NCBI RefSeq assembly: GCF_900167345.1
Contig: NZ_FUXB01000001.1
Location: 1-64,000 of the forward strand
Reading direction: 5' to 3'
Origin: Vibrio cincinnatiensis DSM 19608
Lineage (GTDB): Bacteria > Pseudomonadota > Gammaproteobacteria > Enterobacterales > Vibrionaceae
Length of the DNA stretch: 64,000 nucleotides
Part shown: one piece after another, positions 56,102-64,000 of the stretch
How the letters are laid out: every line of letters starts with the position of its first letter
Position numbering within the stretch: the first letter of the stretch is position 1
Position numbers and translations under genes: made by a program
The notes under the pieces: generated by a model
What the model was told of the DNA's origin: nothing
Databases searched by the model: none
What the model saw: the letters and a program-made list of their open reading frames with translations, nothing else

Positions 56102-57700
56102 TCAGATTTGTTTCATTTCAATATTCAATATTTGAATGCGATATGCGATTTGACGCGGTGTCATGTTGAGTAACCTTGCGGCTTTGGCTTTTACCCAACC
56201 GGAGCGCTCTAGCGCATCAATCACCCGTTCTCTCTCATCTGCTGGTTTGCTTTTTTCCCGTAGTATCAGCTTATTTTCGGCAACACGAGCAGGAGGGGGC
56301 GTCGCCAGTGAGGGGGAATACAGGGGGGAAGCCGATGCTGAAAAACTGGGTTCCGCTTGGTTTATTGCGATTAAACTGGCATCAATGACACCCGATTCGC
56401 ACAATACCGATGCGCGTTCTAAGGCATTTTCCAGTTCACGCACGTTACCCGGCCAATTGTGATTCATCATTACTCGTATTGCATCGTCACTGATGGTGAG
56501 GTGACGACCTTGTTGCTTACTGAGTTTTTTTCGCATGAACTCAGCAAGCTCAGGGATATCTTGAATTCGCTCTCGGAGAGGAGGTAAGTGCATTGGCATA
56601 ACATTCAGTCGGTAATACAGATCTTCACGGAAGTTCCCTTGCGCCACTTCATCTTCCAGATGTCGGTTCGTTGCCGCGATAATACGTACGTTGACCGTAA
56701 TGGTTGTGGTTCCACCCACTCGCTCAAACTCTTTCTCTTGTAGTACCCGTAACAATTTTGCTTGAAAAGCAGCACTCGTTTCACCGATCTCATCAAGAAA
56801 AATGGTGCCATTATGCGCCATTTCAAAACGGCCTTTGCGTTGTTTTACCGCCCCTGTAAATGCGCCTTTCTCATGACCGAATAGTTCTGATTCGAGTAGG
56901 TTATCGGGCAGTGCTGCACAATTGAGTTTTACGAATGGGCGATCAGCTCGAGGTGAGTTGTAGTGGATAGCATTCGCTACGAGTTCTTTACCGGTACCAG
57001 ACTCACCACGAACCAGCACGGTAGAATCCCAACGAGAGACCAGCCGGATCTGATCAAAAATCTGTCTCATGCTTTTGGTGTGTCCCACTAAGTTGTGGAA
57101 ACTATATTTATTCCGAACTTTACGGCGTAGCCCATCTCGTTCATCAACAAGCTCTTTTTCAGTTTGCTCAACGTTCTGAGACAATTGAATATTTTTGGCG
57201 ATTAAATTACCAATCATATCGAGAAATTTTGACAGGAGCGTTAGGTGTTCGTCACTGACATTAGGTGGCTGGGCTGAAAGTGCGCCAAGAAGTTTACTAT
57301 GGCTATCTTTGAGTGGGACACAGATAAAGGGTTTATCATAGTCATAGATGGCTAATTTGTCCGCAAAGCGTAGGTCACTCCCTAGGTTGCGAATCACCAT
57401 GGAGCTTCCTCGGCTAAGGACCTCGCCGACAATACCTTCCCCCGTTTTATAGTAAACGTTCTTCTGCTCTTGGCTGTTGTTGTTAATTGGGCTGTGTACC
57501 GACTTGACCAATAATAGGTTTCTCTGGTGGTCAAGAATGGTGAGCATGCCGCACTGTAAACGACACTCATCGTGCAGAATTTTCAGTATTTTATCGGATG
57601 ATTCAACGTAATTGAGACTAGCGTTAAGCACACTAGATATCCGATACATTGCCGCCAGTAATTGGCGCTCTAAATCTAAAAGAGTCTGTTCTTCTATCAT
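56102..57700 (-). CDS. nifA: Sigma-54-dependent nif transcriptional activator NifA
   Basis: The 532-residue activator has an N-terminal GAF domain (about 20-180), an AAA+ domain with VRGESGTGKELVA, the sigma-54 contact loop GAFTGA and LDEIGE, and a C-terminal Fis-type helix-turn-helix (KAKAARLLNMTPRQIAYRIQ). The cysteine-rich interdomain linker of oxygen-sensing alphaproteobacterial NifA is absent, so redox control should come from NifL. Its ATG overlaps the nifL stop by four bases. Confidence 0.97.
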   Translation of the reverse strand: MIEEQTLLDLERQLLAAMYRISSVLNASLNYVESSDKILKILHDECRLQCGMLTILDHQRNLLLVKSVHSPINNNSQEQKNVYYKTGEGIVGEVLSRGSSMVIRNLGSDLRFADKLAIYDYDKPFICVPLKDSHSKLLGALSAQPPNVSDEHLTLLSKFLDMIGNLIAKNIQLSQNVEQTEKELVDERDGLRRKVRNKYSFHNLVGHTKSMRQIFDQIRLVSRWDSTVLVRGESGTGKELVANAIHYNSPRADRPFVKLNCAALPDNLLESELFGHEKGAFTGAVKQRKGRFEMAHNGTIFLDEIGETSAAFQAKLLRVLQEKEFERVGGTTTITVNVRIIAATNRHLEDEVAQGNFREDLYYRLNVMPMHLPPLRERIQDIPELAEFMRKKLSKQQGRHLTISDDAIRVMMNHNWPGNVRELENALERASVLCESGVIDASLIAINQAEPSFSASASPLYSPSLATPPPARVAENKLILREKSKPADERERVIDALERSGWVKAKAARLLNMTPRQIAYRIQILNIEMKQI

Positions 57701-59238
57701 AATGACTTACCGCGATTAATGGGAAAGGTTAAGCAGATTCTTGCACCATGTAGACGACGACTGTCTGAAATCGTCATGGTGGCGGAATGTTCATTGAGCA
57801 CCTGCTGCACGATTGAAAGCCCAATACCACGGCAGCCAGATTGATGGTTTGGTTTGGTACTGTAAAATGGTTGAAATACGGTTAGACGAAGATCTTCTTT
57901 AATGCCTAAACCACTGTCTTCAATATCCACCATGATCTCTCCATCCTTCTCATAAGATTGAATGAATAGGGTCCTATCTGATGGCCTAGCATACTTGATC
58001 GCATCTAGTGCATTATCGATGAGTTGCTTTAAGGCGAGAATCAGTCTGTGAGGCGTACCGTTAATAGAGGAAAGCTTAGGAGACAGCTTCAGTTCTAAGT
58101 TGATGGACAGTCTCATTAATTCATCATTACTGATGCTGCATGAATCACGAATGGTTTCATTAAGATTGACCGGTTGCGGAGTTTCTCTTTCTCTTTCCGG
58201 GATGGCGAGCATGATCTCTTGCATTGCTGCATTAGCACTTGCCATCGCATCATCCATAGCAATTAAACCGGGGCAATAAGCTTTAGTGCGTTTTAGAATG
58301 TTTACCGCAGAATTAATGACATTGAAAGGCCCCTGTAATTGATGCAAGGTGCCCATTAGTGCTTCTTGCATGGCGTGGACATACTTATTGTCTCTCACCA
58401 TCAATTTGGTGGCATTAATTCGTCGTTCTTCAACCAAGAGTTTCTCTTTGGTACGTTCGGTAATCGAGATGACGCCATAGTCATCATTGCTGTTCGGTAT
58501 AAAGTAGTGCTCAATGTTGATGGTTGAAACGGGGATTTTAACCAAAGTAAATTCAAACCATCGTTCGCATTGACCGTCTTCACTTCGAACGGAGATATTC
58601 TGCGTACGGTTGGTATGCTCGCCGATAAATTCAACGACGCTACTCTGCTGATAGTCTCTTTGAATGCTATCTAGCAATAAGTCGATGGGGGAGTGGTGAA
58701 GACTGTTCTTTATTCGCTGATAGTTTTTATTACTGACCAGCAGTTTGTTGGCGGCATCAATCAGAGCGATAGCGGTCGATGAACCATTCAATATCGCTTG
58801 GAAAAGTGTGAACTGGTTTTTTTGTTCAGTGATTCGTTGATGTTGTTCAGTAATATCTCGATGGATTGCGTAGTAACGTGTTTCACCCTTGTGTTCTTTA
58901 AGTCGAGAAATAGACATTTCAGCAATATAAGGTTCTCCATTTTTCTTTCTGTTTACCAGCTGACCTTGCCAGTGATCCCCACTGGTAATGGCGACCCACA
59001 TTTGTTGATACACGCGTTGAGGTGTTGCCTTGTACGACAGTAACGACGAGTTCTTACCAATCAGTTCATGTGATGTATAGCCAGTGATTTGGCTAAATGT
59101 CTGGTTAATGAACAGTATGTTGCCAGATTTATCGGTAATACTGATGGCGACAGGAGCATGTGCAACGATCTGTTCAAACGCTTGTATGTCAAAGAGCGCG
59201 GTATTGCTCTTGGGTAGTAAACTATCAAGTTGTTCCAT
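57697..59238 (-). CDS. nifL: Nitrogen fixation regulatory flavoprotein NifL
   Basis: The 513-residue protein has a first PAS domain with the FAD-binding pattern (FEQIVAHAPVAISITDKSGNILFIN, GYTSHELIGKNSSLLS, about 20-125), a second PAS, an H-box-like segment LHQLQGPFNVI and a GHKL ATPase domain (NALDAIKYA, DIEDSGLGI, GCRGIGLSIVQQV). NifL inhibits NifA when the flavin is oxidised or fixed nitrogen is plentiful. The ATG at 59238 is preferred to one at 59301, which would lie upstream of the promoter. Confidence 0.95.
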   Translation of the reverse strand: MEQLDSLLPKSNTALFDIQAFEQIVAHAPVAISITDKSGNILFINQTFSQITGYTSHELIGKNSSLLSYKATPQRVYQQMWVAITSGDHWQGQLVNRKKNGEPYIAEMSISRLKEHKGETRYYAIHRDITEQHQRITEQKNQFTLFQAILNGSSTAIALIDAANKLLVSNKNYQRIKNSLHHSPIDLLLDSIQRDYQQSSVVEFIGEHTNRTQNISVRSEDGQCERWFEFTLVKIPVSTINIEHYFIPNSNDDYGVISITERTKEKLLVEERRINATKLMVRDNKYVHAMQEALMGTLHQLQGPFNVINSAVNILKRTKAYCPGLIAMDDAMASANAAMQEIMLAIPERERETPQPVNLNETIRDSCSISNDELMRLSINLELKLSPKLSSINGTPHRLILALKQLIDNALDAIKYARPSDRTLFIQSYEKDGEIMVDIEDSGLGIKEDLRLTVFQPFYSTKPNHQSGCRGIGLSIVQQVLNEHSATMTISDSRRLHGARICLTFPINRGKSL

Positions 59239-59276
59239 ACGTCTTTCCCTATCCGTTTGGCGATATACCCTCTCGA

Positions 59277-59293
59277 TGCATTTCCTATTCCAC
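59277..59293 (-). promoter_or_regulatory. Sigma-54 promoter of nifLA
   Basis: On the minus strand GTGGAATAGGAAATGCA has GG-N10-GC. The predicted start is about 28 bases before nifL. Confidence 0.75.
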
Positions 59294-59334
59294 GTACCCA
59301 AGTCAGTCGTGTCGGGCTTGATGAAATAAAGGTT

Positions 59335-59350
59335 TGTTTGATTTCGGACA
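59335..59350. promoter_or_regulatory. NifA-type activator site shared by nifL and rnfA
   Basis: TGT-TTGATTTCGG-ACA fits TGT-N10-ACA, centred about 76 bases before the nifL start and 166 before the rnfA start. Confidence 0.7.
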
Positions 59351-59480
59351 ATTATTCATTCGAACAAGCGAATTTTGTTGGTTTTATGACACCTCGATGG
59401 GAGGGAAGAGAAGCGTACCACCCGCTCACTAATGCGGTCTTTTCAGGGGTGTTTGTTCCATTGCTGTGCAAAAACTGCCC

Positions 59481-59497
59481 TTGGCATAGGCTATGCA
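59481..59497 (+). promoter_or_regulatory. Sigma-54 promoter of rnfABCDGE
   Basis: TTGGCATAGGCTATGCA has a perfect TTGGCA and GG-N10-GC. The predicted start is about 25 bases before rnfA. Confidence 0.84.
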
Positions 59498-59532
59498 CCA
59501 TCCTCGTGAATGGAAGTGAGTGGAGTGTTGTT

Positions 59533-60108
59533 ATGTCCGAGGGATTGATCATTTTTCTGAGTGCGACATTTGTAAACAATGTTGTTTTAGCCAAATTTCT
59601 GGGTTTGTGCCCGTTTATGGGGGTATCGAGCAAAATTACCAGTGCGGTAGGCATGGGGATAGCGACGATTTTCGTACTGACCTTAGCCGCGGTATCTAGC
59701 TGGATCATTGAGTTTGCGATTTTGAAACCATTGCAGCTTGAGTTTATGAGGATCATATCCTTCATCTTGGTCATTGCCGCCGTTGTTCAGTTTACGGAGT
59801 TATACGTTAAAAAATCGTTTCCCGACCTTTACCAATCTCTTGGTGTATTTCTACCGCTTATCACCACCAATTGTGCCGTTTTTGGGGTCACGCTACTGGC
59901 GGTTCAAGACAATCTGTCATTTCTCAATACCGTGATGTTCAGCTTTGGGTCTGCTTTAGGTTTTCTCTTCGTGATTAGCATTTTTGCAGGTTTACGCAGT
60001 CAGCTTATGTTAAGTCAGGTTCCTGCGGCATTTAAAGGTTCTCCGATAGCATTTCTCACAGCGGGATTTTTGTCGATGGCCTTTATGGGTTTTTCGGGAA
60101 TGGCATAA
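59533..60108 (+). CDS. rnfA: Rnf electron transport complex subunit A
   Basis: The 191-residue protein has six transmembrane helices and the RnfA/NqrE motifs FLSATFVNNVVLAKFLGLCPFMGVS and LPLITTNCAVFGVTLL, whose cysteines bind the membrane-embedded Fe-S cluster. The ATG at 59533 follows GGAGTGTTGTT and is about 25 bases behind a sigma-54 promoter. The Rnf complex uses the ion gradient to reduce ferredoxin from NADH. Confidence 0.95.
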   Translation: MSEGLIIFLSATFVNNVVLAKFLGLCPFMGVSSKITSAVGMGIATIFVLTLAAVSSWIIEFAILKPLQLEFMRIISFILVIAAVVQFTELYVKKSFPDLYQSLGVFLPLITTNCAVFGVTLLAVQDNLSFLNTVMFSFGSALGFLFVISIFAGLRSQLMLSQVPAAFKGSPIAFLTAGFLSMAFMGFSGMA

Positions 60109-60121
60109 ACGAGGTTAAGTC

Positions 60122-60649
60122 ATGTTACTTACAACGCTTATATTTTTTGTTGTTCTCGGAGCGTTTCTTGGGCTTGCGCTTGGGTACGCCGCAAAAGTGT
60201 TCCATGTTGAAGGCGACCCAAGGATAGATAAAGTCGAAGCCTTGTTACCCGGAGGCCAATGTGGTCAGTGTGGAGAGGCGGGGTGCCGTCAAGCAGCGGA
60301 AAAGATGGTCTCCGGTGAGCTGAGTCCGACATGTTGTCCGCCCGGCGGGGCGTTACTTGCTCAACATGTTGCCCAGTTGCTTGGGGTTTCTATTGATGTG
60401 GATGACCAAGACACCGAATGGGTGGCTTGTATTGATGAGGCACAGTGTAACGGATGTAACCGGTGTTACAAAGCCTGCCCTTTTGATGCCATTGTCGGTG
60501 CGCCGAAACAGTTACATACGGTACTAAAAGATGTTTGTACGGGGTGCCAGTTGTGTGAAAAAGCCTGTCCCCGAGGGTGCTTAACCATGTCTGAGGTGAC
60601 ACCGTCGGTATCGACTTGGTATTGGCCCAAGCCTTCGTTGCCAGTTTAG
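60122..60649 (+). CDS. rnfB: Rnf electron transport complex subunit B
   Basis: The 175-residue protein has an N-terminal membrane helix, the 4Fe-4S motif LLPGGQCGQCGEAGCRQAAE and a two-cluster ferredoxin domain CNGCNRCYKACP and CTGCQLCEKACP. It passes electrons toward soluble ferredoxin. It follows rnfA after 13 bases. Confidence 0.95.
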   Translation: MLLTTLIFFVVLGAFLGLALGYAAKVFHVEGDPRIDKVEALLPGGQCGQCGEAGCRQAAEKMVSGELSPTCCPPGGALLAQHVAQLLGVSIDVDDQDTEWVACIDEAQCNGCNRCYKACPFDAIVGAPKQLHTVLKDVCTGCQLCEKACPRGCLTMSEVTPSVSTWYWPKPSLPV

Positions 60650-60658
60650 GAGTGAATC

Positions 60659-62236
60659 ATGTCCAGTGTGAGGAATTTTAATGTGTGGAACAAACCATTT
60701 AATGGCGGTATTCATCCCAAAGCTTATAAAGAGTTAACGTCAGACCAATGTATTGATCGTCATTTCTGGCCTAGGAATATTTACTTACCTTTGCAGACAC
60801 GTTCAGGTGCAAAGTTGAGAGTATTAGTGACACCGGGGGAACCGGTGCAAAGAGGGCAATTGATTGCGGTTGGTCTTACGGATTTTGTCGCACCTTTGCA
60901 TTCATCGGTAAATGGTGTTGTGACAGCCATTATTCCACACATTACGGCGCACCCTGCGAAAGTGAAGTGTGACACGGTCGTGATTCGTGCCAATAACGAT
61001 AAACAATGGGGCATCTCCTCTTCGGGGGAAGTCATTCAGAACTTAGACGCTGACACCATTATTGATCGTGTTGCCAAAGCGGGCATTGTCGGGCTGGGTG
61101 GTGCAGGTTTTCCCACTGCGATTAAGTTGAAATTTTCAAGGCATTCCAACGTAGATACCCTCATCATTAACGGAGGCGAATGTGAGCCATACCTGACCAG
61201 TGATGATTTAACCATGCAAACCTTTCCGGAAGAAGTCATCTCAGGGATACAGATGATGTTGATTGCCAGTGGGGCACAAAAGGCAATTATTGGGGTGGAA
61301 GATAATAAACCCCTTGCGTTGGCTGCGCTCCGTTTTGCCGCGAGTGAAATGGATTCCATTGAAGTGCGCAAGGTGCCCAGTATTTATCCGATGGGCTCTG
61401 AAAAGCACTTAATCAAAACGCTGACAGGAAAAGAGGTTCCTCCGGGAGGACGTGCTACTCAGGTCGGTATTTTGGTTAACAACATTTCTACGGTTAGGGC
61501 GGTGTACCATGCGGTGCGATTTTGTCGTCCTTTGGTTTCGCGGATTATCACCGTTAGTGGAAAGGGGATCGCCGAACCTAAAAATGTAGAGGTGCCTATA
61601 GGAACGCCAGTGAATGAAGTGATCAATTACTGTGGTGGGGTCAGTGAATCGACAGAGCGATTACTTTTTGGCGGACCGATGATGGGGAGCGCTATTCCAT
61701 CAATGCAGGTGCCTGTGGATAAAACGGTCGGTGGAATCTTGGCGTTAACGGAAGATGAGGTATTCATTGAAACTAAACATCAAGAGTGTATTCGTTGTGG
61801 GCAATGTGTTCGTGCTTGTCCAATGGGTTTGATGCCATTTCAAATGGCCGCATACACCCGAGTTTCCGACTTTAAACGTGCGGAAGAGCTAGGGGTGAAT
61901 CATTGCTTGTCTTGTGGTGCGTGTGGGTATGTTTGCCCCTCTTCGATTCCTTTAGTTCAGTACTTTATGCACGCAAAAGGTGTGATTGCCTCTCAGGCAT
62001 TTATGGATCAAAGGGCCGCTCATGTTAAAGAACTCAATGAATCCCGAAAACAGCGTCTCGCGCTTGAGGCCGAAGAGAAGAAAATGAAAGCGGCTAGAAA
62101 AGTCACGAGACCCACTCGAAATGCTCTACCTGAGCGACCAGAAAAACCGAGCCGTCCGGAAAGCACCGCTCGGCCACCACGTACGGCCCGAGTGTTACCT
62201 CAAGATAACGTCACTGAGAAGGGGCAAGCGCTATGA
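60659..62236 (+). CDS. rnfC: Rnf electron transport complex subunit C
   Basis: The 525-residue protein has the NADH/FMN-binding fold (GLGGAGFPTAIKLKF, INGGECEPYLTSDD, YPMGSEKHLIKTLTG) and two 4Fe-4S motifs, CIRCGQCVRACP and CLSCGACGYVCP. The tail is short and charged, unlike the long alanine-rich tail of housekeeping RsxC in enterobacteria. It is the electron entry subunit. Its stop overlaps the rnfD start. Confidence 0.95.
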   Translation: MSSVRNFNVWNKPFNGGIHPKAYKELTSDQCIDRHFWPRNIYLPLQTRSGAKLRVLVTPGEPVQRGQLIAVGLTDFVAPLHSSVNGVVTAIIPHITAHPAKVKCDTVVIRANNDKQWGISSSGEVIQNLDADTIIDRVAKAGIVGLGGAGFPTAIKLKFSRHSNVDTLIINGGECEPYLTSDDLTMQTFPEEVISGIQMMLIASGAQKAIIGVEDNKPLALAALRFAASEMDSIEVRKVPSIYPMGSEKHLIKTLTGKEVPPGGRATQVGILVNNISTVRAVYHAVRFCRPLVSRIITVSGKGIAEPKNVEVPIGTPVNEVINYCGGVSESTERLLFGGPMMGSAIPSMQVPVDKTVGGILALTEDEVFIETKHQECIRCGQCVRACPMGLMPFQMAAYTRVSDFKRAEELGVNHCLSCGACGYVCPSSIPLVQYFMHAKGVIASQAFMDQRAAHVKELNESRKQRLALEAEEKKMKAARKVTRPTRNALPERPEKPSRPESTARPPRTARVLPQDNVTEKGQAL

Positions 62237-63228
62237 TCAAGTATGATTCAATCATTGGCCCATTTGCTCATAATGGGAGCTCATCTACACGAATCATGTA
62301 TCTCGTTATCTTAACGTTATTACCGGCTTGTGTATTTGCTGGCTTTCAGTTTGGCCGCAATAGTATGGCATTGCTAGCCGTCTGTTGTTTAACCTGCATC
62401 ATCAGTGAATGTTTATGCCTATTGGCAATGAACAAGAAGCCGAGCGCGTGTTTTGATGGTTCGGCGATATTGACGGGGTTGTTACTCGCCATGAGCTTAC
62501 CACCTTCATTTCCTCTCAGCTTGGCGATTTTTGGCAGTATGTTTGCCATTATTTTGGGGAAACAAAGCTATGGAGGGTTAGGGCAGAACGTATTCAATCC
62601 TGCCATGCTAGCGCGTGTCATGCTACTTATCTGTTTCCCTGTTCAAATGACTCAGTGGGCAGTTCCAACGCCGATAGATTTAAGTAACAACTTAGTGACG
62701 GTGCCTGATGCTTGGCTGAACTTTGATGGAATGACGGCGGCGACGGCGCTCAGCACGGAAAGAACGTTGCCTGTCATGTTGACGGAACAGTTCTTTGGGC
62801 AACATTCCGGAAGCTTAGGTGAGACCAGCGCTTTACTTATTCTGTGTGGTGGTGGTTATCTGATTTGGCGACGCATTATTCACTGGGCGATACCGGTAAC
62901 CTTCATGCTTGGCCTGACAATACCTGCGTTAGTAAGCCATTTGATTAACGCTGAAGTTTACCTATCGCCGTGGATTCATCTGACCAGTGGCGCAGCCATG
63001 CTGGGCGCATTTTATATCGCCACAGATCTTGTCACTTCTCCAACCAGTATTCGTGGGCAGCTTATCTATGGGCTGGGGTGTGGCCTGCTCGTTTGGTTGA
63101 TTCGAGTCTTTGGCAGCTACCCTGAAGGTGTGGCTTTTGCGGTGCTGATTATGAATGCGGTTAGCCCGTTAATTGATTACTACTTGCGGCCAAAGGTATT
63201 TGGTACCGCCCGAGTGACGGAGAAATAA
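62233..63228 (+). CDS. rnfD: Rnf electron transport complex subunit D
   Basis: The 331-residue membrane protein has about nine helices, GLGQNVFNPAMLARVMLL and the probable covalent FMN threonine in DGMTAATALST, then the C-terminal ATDLVTSPTSIRGQLIYG. It is related to NqrB. It starts four bases inside rnfC. Confidence 0.94.
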   Translation: MIKYDSIIGPFAHNGSSSTRIMYLVILTLLPACVFAGFQFGRNSMALLAVCCLTCIISECLCLLAMNKKPSACFDGSAILTGLLLAMSLPPSFPLSLAIFGSMFAIILGKQSYGGLGQNVFNPAMLARVMLLICFPVQMTQWAVPTPIDLSNNLVTVPDAWLNFDGMTAATALSTERTLPVMLTEQFFGQHSGSLGETSALLILCGGGYLIWRRIIHWAIPVTFMLGLTIPALVSHLINAEVYLSPWIHLTSGAAMLGAFYIATDLVTSPTSIRGQLIYGLGCGLLVWLIRVFGSYPEGVAFAVLIMNAVSPLIDYYLRPKVFGTARVTEK

Positions 63229-63230
63229 TC

Positions 63231-63839
63231 ATGGAAGCCAAACCCCTGTTATTTAAAGAGCACATTGCGTATCAGGTCATATTACTTTCTGGGGCATGTG
63301 CACTCGCAGCATTACTTCTGTTTGTTACAAATGGGGCAACCAAGCCGATCATTGTACAGCGTATCTTAGAAGATCAACAAGCGCTATTGAAGGAGGTGCT
63401 TGCGGGGCAAGCCTATTCGAATGATGTATTTTCGAACTTCCAACGGATTGAGTTTGAAGGTCAGCCATTCAAACTGTATCGAGTGGAAGATGAGAATCAG
63501 CAACTGATCGATTGGGTAATTCGAGGCGAACAGGAGGGATATAGCGGCACGATTCGTTTTCTCGTCGGAGTCAGTCTTAGTGGTGAGATTATTGGTGTAC
63601 GAATAATCAGTCACAGTGAGACACCGGGATTGGGGGACAAAATTGAAGCTGAAAAAAGTGGCTGGATACGCAGTTTTGACCAACGAACATTAGAGAACAC
63701 GGGATCATGGGCAGTCAAAAAAGAGGGGGGAGATTTTGACCAATTCAGTGGTGCAACGATTACACCCAGAGCAGTAGTCAAAGGTGTGCATCAGGCGTTG
63801 TTAGCACTTCAATCTTATCAAGGAGCGAACAATGAGTGA
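63231..63839 (+). CDS. rnfG: Rnf electron transport complex subunit G
   Basis: The 202-residue protein has one N-terminal membrane anchor and a periplasmic FMN-binding domain with the covalent flavin site [15 protein letters not shown] and [13 protein letters not shown]. It relays electrons between RnfD and other subunits. It starts two bases after rnfD and overlaps rnfE by eight bases. Confidence 0.95.
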   Translation: MEAKPLLFKEHIAYQVILLSGACALAALLLFVTNGATKPIIVQRILEDQQALLKEVLAGQAYSNDVFSNFQRIEFEGQPFKLYRVEDENQQLIDWVIRGEQEGYSGTIRFLVGVSLSGEIIGVRIISHSETPGLGDKIEAEKSGWIRSFDQRTLENTGSWAVKKEGGDFDQFSGATITPRAVVKGVHQALLALQSYQGANNE

Positions 63840-64000
63840 AACCAATCCGTATAAAGACATTATTTCACAAGGGCTATGGGGCAATAATATTGTACTAAAG
63901 CAGTCTCTGGCTCTTTGTCCTTTACTCGCGGTAACCAGTAGTGCGACCAATGGTTTGGGGCTTGGCTTGGCCAGTATGATAGTCATGGTTGCTGCGAATA
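63832..64000 (+). CDS. rnfE: Rnf electron transport complex subunit E (3' end outside window)
   Basis: The visible 56 residues begin [20 protein letters not shown] and continue [21 protein letters not shown], the start of RnfE/NqrD, an RnfA paralogue with six helices. AAGGAGCGAACA precedes the ATG within rnfG. The frame is open at the window edge, so the rest, and a possible rnfH, lie outside. Confidence 0.92.
   Translation, partial: MSETNPYKDIISQGLWGNNIVLKQSLALCPLLAVTSSATNGLGLGLASMIVMVAAN

Larger units (their letters stand above)
59239..59532. other. Divergent nifL-rnfA control region
   Basis: About 294 bases hold a sigma-54 promoter for each gene and one NifA-type site between them. No gene is present; the in-frame extension upstream of rnfA is not conserved. 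Confidence 0.8.

Overview
The window is chromosomal DNA of a nitrogen-fixing Vibrio or close relative in the Vibrionaceae. The evidence is the gene content and order of the left half (priC-ybaM, dinG, ruvCAB, cydABX-ybgE, ybgC-tolQRAB-pal-cpoB-nadA), gammaproteobacterial protein sequences throughout, and a DUF2057 gene beside a general porin. The species cannot be fixed from sequence alone; diazotrophic Vibrio such as the V. diazotrophicus or V. natriegens groups are candidates.

Layout. 1-345 is the right end of an IS110-type insertion sequence cut by the window edge. 406-25094 is conserved core: replication restart and helicase genes, a porin, a YchJ-like SEC-C protein, an EAL-HDOD signalling protein, lpxH-ppiB, cysS, ruvCAB, the cytochrome bd operon behind two FNR boxes, the Tol-Pal operon, nadA and tRNA-Ser(GGA). 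25133-34736 is a carbohydrate block with two modules. One is a GntR-regulated alpha-glucoside PTS with a GH4 phospho-glucosidase. The other is a YbiW-type glycyl radical enzyme with its activase, an FsaA-type aldolase and a DeoR regulator. 34825-36542 holds a class 3 lipase preceded by a signal-peptide-bearing partner, which looks like a toxin-immunity pair.

From 36931 to the right edge lies a compact nitrogen-fixation island: nifHDK, nifTY plus a DUF6129-like gene, nifENX plus a ferredoxin, nifUSVWZM running straight into modABC, then on the opposite strand nifLA and nifB-fdx-nifQ, and divergent from nifL the rnfABCDG(E) electron-transfer complex, still open at the edge. Reading the intergenic DNA gives a consistent regulatory code: six sigma-54 elements (GG-N10-GC), before nifH, nifE, nifU, nifB, nifL and rnfA, and five TGT-N10-ACA NifA-type activator sites. 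Every predicted start point falls 24-45 bases before the gene.

Together the island encodes the nitrogenase proteins, the FeMo-cofactor assembly line, molybdate import, a redox/nitrogen-responsive activator pair and a membrane route of electrons to ferredoxin. No nifF or nifJ is present in the window, so Rnf plus the two ferredoxins is the likely electron supply. The order nifQ-fdx-nifB-nifA-nifL with divergent rnf recalls the minor nif cluster of Azotobacter, here joined end to end with a Klebsiella-like major cluster.
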